Below are positions 34,697 through 46,377 of a DNA stretch of 64,000 nt, piece after piece. A program made the translations under genes and the position numbers. Within the stretch, counting starts at the first letter, position 1. Each line of letters begins with the position of its first letter. The notes under the pieces are model-generated. The model made no database searches, was not told the origin of the DNA, and was given only the letters and a program-made list of their open reading frames with translations. Source of the stretch: Musa acuminata AAA Group (taxonomy: Eukaryota > Streptophyta > Magnoliopsida > Zingiberales > Musaceae); NCBI RefSeq assembly GCF_036884655.1, contig NC_088342.1, forward strand, positions 15,390,001 to 15,454,000, in the 5' to 3' direction.

Positions 34697-35542
34697 TTAT
34701 TCATCCTTGGTTGCCTTCCTCTTCTTTGGCCTCTTCATCCGTTCAAGTTCATTGTTTATTTTAGATTTTTGTTTAATAAACTTATTAAGATTTAGTGTTC
34801 GAAGTTCAAGTTCATCATTGTCCTCATCACTTGAGTCGTCGCTCAAGTGGTATTCATTTGTCCGGAGTTCCAAATCCTTCCTATTCTTTGGAAGGTGATT
34901 TTGTTCATCATATTCATCATGTGCATTGTGCACTATTTCATATGTCATCAACGAACCAATTAGTTCTTCAAGTGGAAAAATATTTAAATCTTTTGTTTCT
35001 TGTATTGCGGTTACTTTAGGATCCCACCTTTTTGGAAGGGATCTTAAGATCTTGCTTACGAGATCAAAATTCGAAAAAGATTTACCAAGAACTCTTAGAT
35101 TATTGACGACATCCGTGAAACGGGTGTACATGTCGCCTATAGTCTCGCTTGGTTGCATTCGAAAAAGCTCAAAATCATGCAATAAAATGATAACTTTCGA
35201 GTCTTTGACTCTACTAGTTCCCTCGTGCGTGATTTCAAGTGTTCGCCAAATATCAAAAGCCGTTTTGCACGTAGAAATCCGATTGAACTCATTTTTGTCC
35301 AAAGCGTAAAATAAGGCATTCATAGCCTTTGCGTTTAAAGAAAAATACTTCTTCTCCAAATCCGACCATTCGTTCATCAGTTTAGAGGGAAGTTGAAAAC
35401 CATTTTCAACGATATTCCATAAATCAAAATTCATAGAAATCAAGAAAACTCTCATTCGAGTTTTCCAATAAGTGTAGTCCAATCCGTTAAACAACGGTGG
35501 ACGAACAACCGATAAGCCCTCTTGAAAGCCATGAAGAGTCAT
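34697..35542 (-). CDS. UBN2-type Gag-like protein without zinc knuckle (D)
   Basis: The frame is open from 35575, but there it begins with GTG; the first ATG is at 35542 (MTLHGFQEGLSVVRPPLF...), giving 281 residues. Motifs in order are LDYTYWKTRMRVFLISMNFD, AKAMNALFYALDKNEF, KTAFDIWRTLEITHEGTSRV, PSETIGDMYTRFTDVVNNL, PKRWDPKVTAIQETKDLNIF and an acidic tail SDDSSDEDNDELELR followed by KRPKKRKATKDE. The stop at 34697 is TAA where A reads TCA, so the original protein was some 20 or more residues longer. No CCHC knuckle is present. The gag starts within about 40 bases of the PBS, so there is almost no leader. Confidence 0.8.
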   Translation of the reverse strand: MTLHGFQEGLSVVRPPLFNGLDYTYWKTRMRVFLISMNFDLWNIVENGFQLPSKLMNEWSDLEKKYFSLNAKAMNALFYALDKNEFNRISTCKTAFDIWRTLEITHEGTSRVKDSKVIILLHDFELFRMQPSETIGDMYTRFTDVVNNLRVLGKSFSNFDLVSKILRSLPKRWDPKVTAIQETKDLNIFPLEELIGSLMTYEIVHNAHDEYDEQNHLPKNRKDLELRTNEYHLSDDSSDEDNDELELRTLNLNKFIKQKSKINNELERMKRPKKRKATKDE

Positions 35543-35579
35543 TTCTCTCGGGTGTAAATCCGAAATGAGAAACACCGGG

Positions 35580-35591
35580 CTCTGATACCAA
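35580..35591 (-). other. Primer-binding site of element D
   Basis: The plus strand reads CTCTGATACCAA, the complement of TTGGTATCAGAG. It lies one base inside the 5' LTR (35593). Confidence 0.85.
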
Positions 35592-35592
35592 T

Positions 35593-37125
35593 TGTTAGGA
35601 TCGGAGCGGCACTAAGAGGGGGGGGTGAATTAGTGCAGCGGTAAAGTACGATAAACTTTCGACGATTTAAACACTTTCGAAAACTTCGTACGATAAAAGC
35701 AATGTTTCGTTTGAAACCATTTCGATTACGTTTTAACTTGAAGGCATACGTAAGAAGGAGACAAAGAAGTAGAGCATCAAAGTGAAGATGGTTTGCAGTA
35801 ATATAAATGACAATAAGATAAACGCAAACCGATTTATAGTGGTTCGGTCAAGCAACCTACATCCACTTGCGAAGCCTTCTTCGATGAGGCTCCCAACTTC
35901 CACTAGCAAATCACTTTGAAGGGGAAGGACAAATACCCCTCTTACAACATTTTACAAGTGGTTCACTCTGTTACAAATTTTCAAAGAGAAAGAAGGAGGT
36001 GAACACTCAAGCAATTGAAAACAAAAACTTGCTAAAGACTTTGCTAAGACTTTTATCTCAATCTCTTGCTTCTCAAAGGTTATTATCCCAACTGAGAATT
36101 GAGGGGTATTTATAGGCCCCAAGAGGATTCAAATTTGGGCTCCAAATTTTGAATTCTCTTGGGTTCCCGAGACTGGCGGTGCCACCGCTCAGTTCTCGGG
36201 TTCTAGGCGGTGCCACCGCCTACACTATTTCAGCTCACTGGTTGGGCTCCAAACTTGGCCCAAACTAGTCCGAACTCGGGCCCAATTGGCCCCCTACTTG
36301 GATTATAGGATTAACACCTAATCCTAACCCTAATTAACATGCTAACTATGAATTTAAAGACATTTCGTAAGCTATTACAAAGTCCGCAAGTCAAGACTTC
36401 TTCCGGCGAGCTTCCGACGAACTTTCGACGGTCTTCCGATAAACTCTCGGAAACCGTTCTGCGGACTCCCGGCAAGCTCCTAGACTTCACGATTTGATCT
36501 TGGTGAGTTCCAACGAGCTTCTTCAGCAAGTTCTGATCTTTCTCGGTGAGCTCCACGAACTTCCAACGAACCTTCCGGCGAGCTTCCGAAAAACCCTTCA
36601 GCAAGCTCCCTACTCATTCTCGGCTAGTTCCGGTAGCATTCCCGACGAACCTTCGGACTTCCGTCGAACTCTCGAACTCACAACAAATCCTTCGTGCTTG
36701 ACTCCGACACTTTGTTTCGCTTTATGTCTTCATCGTTATCGTAGTTAATCCTACACATACAAGGCAAAACTCTACTCCGATCTAGACAATTATTACAACG
36801 TGAATTGACATTCTGTTGCCCGGCACGTCATTGGTTGGCGCTTCGTCCGATTCTTCAGCGCATCGTCCTCTCTTACGGCTTTTTGCCCAATCGGCGGTTG
36901 ACCTCCGCAACCCTGATATCCTTAGCGCAATTCCGCTCTTGGCCCGATGCCCAACGTTCGAAGCCTTCTACCATCCAATGTCCTAATGTGATCTCCTCCG
37001 GCGCAACGTCAATTCCTCCTGCGTTAACTGTCTAATCCTGATCGAGTAGACCTACATCACTTAAAATGCAGTTAAACATCTAAACAGAATCAATTAGTTT
37101 CATCATCAAAATCCGAGATTCAACA
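35593..37125 (-). repeat. Element D 5' LTR
   Basis: 1533 bases, TGTTAGGATCGG to CCGAGATTCAACA on the plus strand. TATTTATA (TATAAATA on the minus strand) is at 36107-36114 and the palindromes at 36175-36222 are fewer than in the 3' LTR. The U3 ORF 36311-36604 on the minus strand parallels those in A. The outer edge abuts GTTTA. Confidence 0.9.
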
Positions 37126-37322
37126 GTTTAAAGGTTAATCAGTCTTATTAATGTGATCTCATCACGATCCAATTCTTATTGTACAGATCTATGAACATCA
37201 CAATATATGCAGCGGGCAATATAAAGTGAGAAAAATACCAAAGAAATAATAAGCAAAAAGTGTGTGTATCATATCACACGTGCTATCACTCATGTGATTG
37301 GCTTGCAAGGCACCTATAACTA

Positions 37323-37660
37323 GTATATATGTCATATATCATTATAGTATCACAAGTAGAAACTCGATTAAACTTATTTTTATCGAAGGCATAAAATAAA
37401 ATATTTATAACTATAGCATTCAAAGAAAATATTTTCCCATTCATCAATCGATTTAGTAAATTTTTAAAACTAAATTTGATAATATTTCATAAATTATAAT
37501 CCATCGAAACCAAGAAAATCCTTATTCAAGTTTTCCAATAAGTGTAATTTGTCTTGTTAAAAATAGAAGGACATGTGATGGAGTAACCCTCTTGATTATT
37601 TGAAAAAATCATCATATCTATCTTTATTGTTAATACAATTGAGAGGATCAGACTTTAATG
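37323..37660 (-). pseudogene. Decayed UBN2-type gag fragment of element K, copy 2
   Basis: This is the counterpart of 6778-7110, more than 90 percent identical by eye, starting TATATATGTCATATATCA and including AGTAGAAACTCGATTAAAC. Both copies are joined to the same end of a family C LTR at the same base, which points to duplication of the joined block. No frame is open. Confidence 0.7.
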
Positions 37661-37665
37661 CTAAT

Positions 37666-39008
37666 TGTTAGAATCTTAATAGTACTAAGAGAGAAGGGAG
37701 CGAATTAGTGCTATAACAAATTTTAACTAACTTTAAAATTCATTTGAGAAAACAATATATAAAAAATGTAAATAAGTAAGAGTTATAAGTAAAGTGAATA
37801 ATTATGAGTAAAAAGTCTTAAGAGAAAGGATGTAAATCGATTTACAGTAGTTCGATCATCCTAACATATGTTTACTCTCGATTCCTCTTCTCTCAAAATT
37901 ATTAGCTTTTACTTGTGATTTTATTTCCAACAGGTAAAATAAAATCAACTACTATTATTATAACTTTCTTCTTTTCCAAGCGTTGAGATAACTTTCACAC
38001 TCATTCTTTTATAATAGACCTATTACCTCTACCACTTATTATCACAACTACATTCAAGATAATAGAGAATTAAAATAATACTCAAGAAAAGAGTTATAAT
38101 ACTTTATAAAGTTAGGAATGGATCCTCCATCAACCAAGATCAAATGAGATATTTATAGCCTCAAATAAAGTCAAATTTTAAATTCTTGATATTTTAAAAT
38201 ACAAACAGTACTACTATTGACTTTGGATTGTACTACCATTGTAATATTTGAAATCGAGCTATAATACTAGACTTCTATAATACTTCATTATAATTTTTGA
38301 CACAACCATAATACTAAACTCTCATACAACTACTATCATAATTTTTTTTGTACAAAGCCACAATATTAGACTTTGATAGTACTATCATCATAATTTTTTA
38401 TATAACATTGCGAAGCTTGACTTTGATGGTAATACAACTCCCATAGGTAATACAATTATTGACCTAGGTTGTTTAGGCCATGTGTTTGGCATTCTCATAA
38501 CCCAAATTCAGCTCCCAATAGCTTTTATAATATGTGAGTTTTGTTCGACCTAATACCAACTCAAATTATTCTAAAATTACATAAACCAAGACCTTTGACT
38601 TATCAATCAATCATCCGACACATCTTCAAAGTTTTTAACATATTGTTTACTCTTCCGACATGTTATACAATCTTTTAATATTTCATCTAGACCTTCAACA
38701 TATTACCCAATCCTTCGACATGTCAACTTCGTTACGACATCCAATTTTTAGTGTGATATCCGATCCTTCCAATACGATACCAAATCTACAAAGTTTATTA
38801 TTCAACACATTAATCAATTCTTTGGCTTGATGTTTAATTTTTTCTAACACTATTTTTCGGTATAACGTTCGACTCTCTTGCTTCACATTTGGCATTTCGA
38901 TGGTTTGAGTTTATGATAGAAATATTTTCTACGTCACTTATCTCAAAAATATATTAATTTATTAAATTCATTAATTAATTTTATTATCAAAATTTAGGAT
39001 TCAAACAC
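37666..39008 (-). repeat. Element K 5' LTR, old copy 2
   Basis: This is the counterpart of 7123-8456, starting TGTTAGAATCTTAATAGTAC and ending near TTAGGATTCAAACA. It differs by scattered substitutions and short indels, such as extra bases near 38436-38455. Between it and K2 (39009-39231) copy 2 has about 50 bases not present in copy 1. Confidence 0.75.
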
Positions 39009-39231
39009 CAAAATGTTGAGATGCTAAAGTTTCATGTTGCAAGATCATCACTCAAAAGTACACTATTAACATAGGAAGACAGGGTTGTCTTAGTTATTTC
39101 CCCCTCCACAAGATAACCATTCAACTTACAACACTAGCCAGTTTTATGAAATTGAATACCAAAGAAAAAATACTACCAAAACCAACCAACTAAAATGGTC
39201 TGCAAGCGATTGCAAACCTTATATAAACTAT

Positions 39232-40327
39232 AATTATTAGAAGTCATAATGACACTAAGAGAACAGATAAATAAGTGCAAGTTTTCTTAAAATTATTTTT
39301 AAAAACTAATTAAGTAAAGAGGTTAAACCAATAAGAAAGAAAGATGAAAAAGTGTATAAATAGGTAAAAATATGAGAGAATAGATTTATGCCTTTACAGT
39401 GGTTGGTTTGATCTTTACTATCTACATTCACTCTTGATCTATCTTTTCTTGAGACTATTAACTTTTATTTTATTATTATTATTTTTAACAACTAAAAGTC
39501 AATTATCCTTGTACTTTTCTCCTTGAAAAGTAAACCTTATACTGAAATACATTTTTTTTATATATAACAATAACATTTATAACTCAAGTCTCGAGAGAGA
39601 ACTTCTTGCAGTATAGACTTAACTTAAAGTTCAATATCACTTGGGAGTTTCTTGCCTCTACCTCACCAATGGGTGAGGCATTTATAGAGTCCTCAAACAC
39701 CTAAAAATATAAAGTAAATTGAGAAAAATATTCAAAAATATGGGTACTAGTGCAACAATTGCCACACTAGGTATCATAACATGATTATCGAACCATTACA
39801 ATGATATTTACACACCATTCAAGACTTAGGCTATACCCATTAAAAACCCAATCCAACTTGTAATTTGGCTGCTGCTATATCAGCCTTCACCTATTTTGGC
39901 TTAGGAAAGACTCATTTTTTTATTTAACTTTAATTCAATTGCAGTCAAATTACTAAACCAAGAGCTTAACCAATTCTTCAATACACTAACTAATCTTTCG
40001 ACATATCAATCAATCATTTCACGAGTTAACAAATTCTTTAGTAAATCAACTAATCCTCCTACTCGATGTCTAATTTTTTGATTTGATATTTAAATTTATA
40101 ATTTAATATATATTTTTTCAGCTTTATAATTTAATATGTCTAACTTTAATATGTATTTTTCAGCTTTATAATTTATAATTCAAATTTATAATTTAATATG
40201 TCTAACTCAATACTATAATCCTCTAATAATCTGCACCTTTAGTTGAAGTATCTCTCATATCACCTGTTTGAAAAACACTTAATATAATATTATTTTTAAT
40301 TTTATTATCAAAATATATGAGTCAACA
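39232..40327 (-). repeat. Element K2 LTR, copy 2, complete
   Basis: This is the counterpart of 8628-9460 plus 28295-28341, and it continues beyond the break of copy 1 (equivalent to about 40063). It reaches an eroded LTR start, TTATCAAAATATATGAGTCAACA (ending 40327), recognisable against ATCATCAAAATCCGAGATTCAACA of younger LTRs. Internally it contains a short local duplication of TTTATAATTTAATATGTC near 40121-40202. Confidence 0.65.
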
Positions 40328-40502
40328 TTATAGTCAAAAGAAAAAAAAAAAATGAAAACGTCATCGCATACATAGAAGCTATGATTTTAATAACTTGCAT
40401 GAAGTTGCAAAGCTTTAATATTTTTCGTGGGAGCTCCAAGAAGTCTAAACAACGATGTCGGTAGGAATATAGCCTCCATTGGACAATGATAGAAATATGA
40501 AA

Positions 40503-41460
40503 AAAAAAAGAGTAAATAACTGTTGTTTGACCATTTTGATATTATTACCATTCTATTGGTAAAGTATGAGGTAAATGAATAACATATGCTCATATATGAA
40601 TGTCGTTGCATCCGTTTTAATAATTATGTTAAAAATGTATCAAACTAGAATATAGATGTCCTAAATTCATACTACAGAAAAAAAAAAAAAAAAAAAAAAA
40701 AAAATCACTATTCTTATGTAATTATCCCTTGTTGTGATGATAAGACAAATAATATTTATGTCTTCACATCTATAAATGGAAGTTGTTCTACTCATTTTCA
40801 GTATTAAGTTGAAAATGTGTTAAATTTAAATATAAACATATTTAAAACTATAAATTTCCTATATTAATGTTCTCGTCACTCTATTATGAAAGTCTAAAGT
40901 AAAATATATAATATTCATGTCATTATACTCATAAGTAAATATTGTTATACTCGTTTCTAGAATCTTTTGTGAAAGTCTACCTCCTGACCCTTCCTTTAGG
41001 AAAACTTCTCATCTTTCGAGATTCAGTCAATCATCAATTTGTGTCATTATACTTTTAAGCGAATCTCTTTTTTAAAAATTAAAAAAAATTCACATGTGAA
41101 ATCAAACCAAAAATATTATTTGTTTGATAATATACTAACCAATTTGAATGTCCCAACGAAGATATTTTTAAGTGAATCTTGATATGCTCATTTTTTTTTA
41201 GAATATTGATGAAGAAAAAATCAAATTTGAATATAAATATCTATAATTTTTTACTCAAAAAAAAAAAAAAAAAAACTATAGATTCATTATTCTCATATTA
41301 TTATCCATCTACTATGAAAATCTAAGGTGAGACAAATAAAAAATTGTATCATTATACCTAAAATGGACGTTGTAACACTCATTTTCAGAATCATTACTAA
41401 AATCATGGTAATTTTGAATCCAAATAACTCTGAATATATTTAAATTTTAAATAATCACAT
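40503..41460. repeat. Degenerate tandem repeat, units about 150-180 bases
   Basis: Imperfect copies of one unit recur with anchors near 40542, 40720, 40876, 41140 and 41302. Unit landmarks are ATTATCC, CTATGAAAATCTAAGGTGAG-like, ACAAATAA, ATGGAAGTTGTTCTACTCAT-like, TTTTCAG and AATTTGAATATAAATAT. Two copies are separated by pure A tracts (about 40678-40704 and 41257-41275). I know no named satellite with this unit. Confidence 0.6.
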
Positions 41461-42698
41461 AAACACTTTTAGCATAGTGATATGTGATTTCTATAATACT
41501 TTAGTGTAATTTTGAGTCGATTAGGGCATCAGCACATTGACAGTAGGCTCATATTCAATAGAGTAACTCTCTTATTTAGTGTTAGAATAAATTGATTGTG
41601 ACTGCAAAAATAAACATGTAGATTTTAGACATATCATGGAGTACATCTAATCACACAAAGTAGCAGCAACAAAATTTACACAATATCAAAAAAAAAATTT
41701 TACCATCCACATTCACCAAGTGCAAACACATATAATATTGCCTCGCCAAATAGATCCTCAAAGTTATTGCTAGCAGGCACTCTTTGAGAATAATTCTCCA
41801 ATGAGATAGATACTCTGAAGAGAAATCCGAAAGAATAGAAAATTTCTCATATTTTATTCTTTCCTATCAAAATCTAAAAATAAAAAGATATTTATAAAAG
41901 GAATCACAAAACGATTGTTTTCTTTCACGGGAACTCTGTATTAGGTTTCTTTTATATTGAGATACTAGCTTCGAAAATTTCAAAATATATATCAATCTAA
42001 ATAAAACCACACGTAAATTAGTGGATATGCTACAGTCAAAGTGTCCTGTTTGGTGTTTAACAAGAGAATCTATTCAAATGCCTATTAGAAATGAGACGGT
42101 TAAAACTCAACCGGAGAAATCCTCAAAAACGATAGCCTCCAAAGTGAAATTCCAACAATATTAGTTCTTTTTAGTTAATCACCCTAACAACTTTGCTATA
42201 AAAATTAAAAAAAAAAAAAAAAAAAATTAAGTCCCACGGATGTTGAAATCATCTTTCCAGCTACCAGAAAATTTTCCGACTCGTTCCACTCGATTCCTAC
42301 TTAGTTGTTCCGTTTCGGGGAGTGGGCCCTGGTTATCCACCATTCGCGAGACGCCACGTCGTTACTCTCAGGCCCTTACGTGCATGACCGGCAGCAGCCG
42401 AACCGCCATCCCGTGCCTCGTTTTGGCTCTCCGCGTCGTCGCGGATATGTCGCGTCTTCGTTGGCGGACGTGATACAGAAGGGAAGCATTACAAAAAGAA
42501 ATAGAAATGCTACCAACTACTACCTACCCTTCGCTCTTCCTCTCTCCTCACCTCGAACGTTCAATTCTCGTGCTCTTCCAGCCAACCCAAACGCCCTAGC
42601 AGAGGCGAGAGAAGAGAAAGGAAACGGGAAGGGGGTGGCCACCCCCCTTCCCGTCGCCACCCCTCGGCCTAGCCACCCGCCACCGACGCAGCCGCTGA
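41461..42698 (+). promoter_or_regulatory. Upstream and probable promoter region of the MUN-domain gene
   Basis: The AT-rich part (to about 42230) has no ORF or transposon hallmark. It ends with GCTATAAAAATTAA (about 42193-42206), a possible TATA box, and an A tract (42207-42226). From about 42240 base composition turns GC-rich, with a pyrimidine-rich stretch near 42530-42560 and clustered CpG up to the start codon, as expected for the 5' untranslated region of a monocot gene. Which TATA is used cannot be decided from sequence; one at 42193 would imply a leader of about 470 bases. Confidence 0.4.
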
Positions 42699-45600
42699 AT
42701 GGGCCGTCGCCGCCCCTCCGTGGTCTCCTTCATCGGCGACGCCGAGGAGGACGGCGCCGAGCTGGAATGGCCCTTCGGCCGGCTCAAGGACCTCAGCCGC
42801 GATGAGCTCCGTGCTACTGCCTACGAGATCTTCTTCGCCGCCAGCCGGTCCACCCCCGGCTTCGGCGGTCGCGCTACCCCCTCCCACCACGCATCCGACG
42901 CCTCCTCCAGCGCCGCGGCTACGGACGCCGCTGGGAGGCTCCTTTACTCCCCCGGCGGCCTCGGCGGCTTCGGTGGGGGGGCCAACATGGCGGTGACCAG
43001 CCGGATAAAGAGATCCCTGGGGCTGAGGACGAGGAGGGCAGCGTACATGCGCCCGATGACCCATTTAGGATCGCCGGCCATGTCGCCGGGCATCACGCTA
43101 GGTGGCGGTGGCTCCTCGTCGGGTAAGGTGAAGCAGCGGCCTATGACGTCGGCAGAAATCATGCGGCAGCAGATGGGCGTCTCGGAGCAGAGAGACAACC
43201 GCCTCAGGAAGACCCTCGTGCGCACCCTCGTCGGTCAGGTCGCTTCTTCTTCCCCCTCTTCGAATCTTTCACAGGGTCCTTTGCATTCTGAGGGATGATG
43301 CAAAATAGCAGTGTTCATCATTCTTGCGATAGACTGTTAGATTGTTGTGCATTGCCCTCATGATACAATGTGAAATCATAGTTGATGAGCATGAGATTGA
43401 TTGGTAATGAGCGAGAGTTGGGATTCTAATTGGACTCTCATGTTGCACTGAATTCTTAGATTGCCTTGTTTTCGATCAGGCGGGTAAAAGAACGGAAGCA
43501 ATTATCCTCCCTCTGGAGCTCCTCCGCCACTTGAAACCATCCGACTTCAGCGACCCCCAACAGTACCATCAATGGCAGCAGCGGCAGCTAAGGATTCTGG
43601 AGGCAGGGCTTCTCTTGCACCCCTCGGTACCCCTGGACCGCACCAACTCCGCCGCCCATCGCTTCAGCGAGATCATGCAAGGGAGCGAGTTCAAGCCCAT
43701 CGACACGGGCAAGAACTCGGAAACGATACGCAACCTCTGCAACTGCGTCATGGCCCTGGCATGGCGCACCCAGAACGGGGCGCCCGTGGAAGTGTGCCAC
43801 TGGGCTGACGGCTTCCCTCTCAACGTTTACCTCTACCTCGCCTTGCTTCGTTCCATCTTCGATATCCGGGACGAGACCGTGGTGCTGGATGAGGTCGACG
43901 AGCTGGTGGAGCTGATGAAGAAGACATGGAGCACATTTGGGATCAATAGGATGACCCACAACGTGTTATTCACTTGGGCCCTCTTCGAGCAGTACGTTGC
44001 GACGGGGCAAGTGGAGCCTGACCTGATCGCTGCGACGCTCATGATGCTCATCGAGGTGGCCAATGATGCGAAAAGGCCCGATAGGGAGCCTGGATACGTT
44101 AGGGTGTTATCGGCTGCGCTGGCGGCGATGCAGGGGTGGGCGGAGAAGCGATTGCTCGAGTATCACGATTGGTTCGACAAAGGCACCATTGCATCGATGG
44201 AGAACGTGCTACGTTTGGCGCTTTCCACCGCCAAGATTATTAGCGAAGATGCTTCAAGCTGTGGAGGTGCTGCGGTGTTCGCCGAGCGAGAGATGCTGTT
44301 TTCGAGCAAATTCTCGTCGGTGAACCGTGTCGAACAGTATATAAGGTCTTCCCTGAAGAGTGCTTTCACCAAGGTCAGTACACACTGTGAGATTAGCCAA
44401 AGCGGCATAAAGAGTTTGATCCTCCATCAAATGCAGTCTCTTTTTATATTAATCTACAATTACTTCTAAAAAAAGCTCGATTTGATTGATATGCCAAGTT
44501 AATGATTTCTTAGGTATTTGAAAACGGGAACGGGAAGATCGATAGCATGGTGGTGGAGGTAGACGAGGACCCCAACGACACATTGGTTCATCTTGCCAAA
44601 GAGACAGAGAGGATAGCCCGGTTTGAGAAAGAGACCTATAGCCAAACACTGAAGAGGTGGCACCCTGCTCCGACCGCCGTCGCAGTGGTAACGCTTCACA
44701 ACTGTTTCGGCGTCGTGCTGAAGCAGCACCTTGCGAGGGGTTCAGGCCTGACGAATGAGCTGGTCAGAGTCTTGCACACTGCAGGGAAGCTGGAGAGGAA
44801 GTTGGTTCAAATGGGCATGGAGGATTCCGCCGACGCCGACGATGGTGGAAAGGGGATCATGAGGGAGATAAGCCCCTACGAGGTGGATTCTGTTATCTTG
44901 AACCTCATGAAGAATTGGATAGATGATCGGCTGAGGATGGCCACGGAGTGCGTCAGCAGAGCTAAAGAGACCGAGGTAACTCATTCATGCTTGCTTTCAA
45001 GAATCATCTGATGCGATACCCAAAACATTCAAAACTCACTGACTTGTGCATGGCATGGTGATGATGATGCAATAGAGTTGGAACCCGAAGTCCAAGTCGG
45101 ATCCATATGCACAATCTGCAATGGAACTGATGAAGTTGGCCAAGGTGACAGTCGATGAGTTCTTCGAGATCCAAGTGGGAGGAAGGGACGAACTGGTACA
45201 GAACCTGGCAGATGGATTGGATTCTCTGTTTCAGGACTACATTTCCTTTGTTGCGTCATGTGGTAAGTGCCTATCCATTGCTGTTAGGTTCCTACCACAG
45301 CGCTTTCTTCGTTCTCTAGCAAGTCTCAGTGTTTCCTCTGCCGCAGGTTCGAAACAGAGCTACATTCCAGCGCTGCCGCAACTAACGAGGTGCAACCAGG
45401 ACTCCCGGGTCCTCCAACTGTGGAAGAAGGCGTCAACCCCATGCAAAGCGGGCATCGATCCCAGCCTCCTCCGCGCGCCGTGCAGAGCAGGCATCGACCG
45501 CAGCCTCCGTCCGTTGCGCAGGCCCGGCACAGCTGGTGACGGCATGCACCAACCGCGCCCCACCGCCAGCCGCGGCACTCAGCGGCTCTACGTGCGCCTC

Positions 45601-46377
45601 AACACTCTGCATTACCTCCTCGGCCTCCTACACACCATCGACAAGTCCCTCTCCTTCTTCTCCCGCCCGGGTCCCTCGCCTTCTCCTCACACTCCCCTTC
45701 GGTCGCGGCGGCGTGCCGTTTTCCCCACCCACTTCGATCTCGCACGCTCCTCCATCCACTCCACCATCCTCCACGTCGCCGAGGTCGCCGCCTACCGTCT
45801 TATCTTCCTCGACTCGTCCCAGTCCTTCTACGACTCCTTGTACGTCGGCAGCGTGGCCGAAGCTCGCATCCGACCCACCCTACGAGCGCTAAAGCAGAAC
45901 CTTTCCCTCCTCGTCTCGGTGCTCACGGACCGGGCGCAGCCGCTGGCGGTGAAGGAGATAATGAAGGCGTCGTTCGAGGCCTTCCTGATGGTGCTGCTGG
46001 CTGGGGGAAGCGGGCGGGCCTTCGCGAGGGCGGACTACGACATGGTGGCGGAGGACCTGGCGAGCCTGAAGCGGATATTCTGCACGAGCGGGGAGGGGTT
46101 GGTGGCGGAGGAGGTGGTGCAGAAGGAGGCGGCGGCGATGGAGGGGGTGGCAAGGCTGATGAGCGTACCCACCGAGAAGCTGGTGGAGGAGTTCAGCGTG
46201 ATGGCGTGCGAAGCCAGCGGGCTGGGAAGGTCGCTGGAGACAGTGCCGATGCCTCCGACGACCGGGAAGTGGCACCGGTCCGATCCCAACACGGTGCTCC
46301 GGGTGCTGAGCCACCGGAACGACGACGTCGCGAACCGGTTCTTGAAGAGGGCTTATGATTTGCCCAAGAGGAGGTGA
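42699..46377 (+). CDS. DUF810/MUN-domain protein, PATROL1-related family, five exons
   Basis: Exons inferred from frame, GT-AG sites and family alignment from memory: 42699-43238, 43480-44373, 44514-44975, 45076-45262 and 45347-46377 (3114 bases, 1037 residues). Introns 1 to 3 are phase 0. Motifs include WPFGRLKDLSRDELRATAYE near the N-terminus, MTSAEIMRQQMGVSEQRDNR before exon 2, PLELLRHLKPSDF, CHWADGFPLNVYLYLALLRS, KKTWSTFGINRMTHN and a TGKWHRSDPNTVLRVLSHRN end closing in FLKRAYDLPKRR. MHD1/MHD2 (MUN) segments are expected in the C-terminal 40 percent. Among Arabidopsis members it looks closest to the At2g33420 type. Family member PATROL1 promotes exocytic delivery of a plasma-membrane proton ATPase; that role for this gene is inference. 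Intron 4 (84 bases) is in frame with no stop. The gene looks intact. Confidence 0.9.

Larger units (their letters stand above)
29109..37125 (-). mobile_element. Element D, complete gag-only LTR element, TSD GTTTA
   Basis: D is flanked by a perfect 5-bp repeat GTTTA (29104-29108 and 37126-37130). Minus-strand order is 5' LTR (35593-37125), PBS (35580-35591), gag (34697-35542), AT-rich spacer (30663-34690), purine tract and 3' LTR (29109-30662). It has no pol. The outer end of the 3' LTR has TA in place of the expected TG. Removing D restores a continuous family C LTR (GGGTCTATGTTTAAAGG...), which matches the solo C LTR at 56331-57929. Confidence 0.92.
28342..37322 (-). repeat. Family C LTR (copy 2), 5'-part, split by element D
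   Basis: Bases 28342-29108 and 37131-37322 form a partial family C LTR on the minus strand, interrupted by D at a GTTTA target site. It starts abruptly in mid-LTR at TGTGAGTCATAC, equivalent to about position 2460 of copy 1, directly after K2 sequence. It contains CCATCCAGCAT (about 28911-28921) and ends CTTGCAAGGCACCTATAACTA (37302-37322). It retains about 95 bases (around 28400-28495) that copy 1 has lost. Confidence 0.75.

Noticed and set aside
42669..43064. Minus-strand and alternative-frame ORFs over the GC-rich first exon, also 43588-43959 and 45889-46314
   Set aside because: They are shadows of the MUN-domain exons, arising because GC-rich codons leave few stops; no family motif is present.
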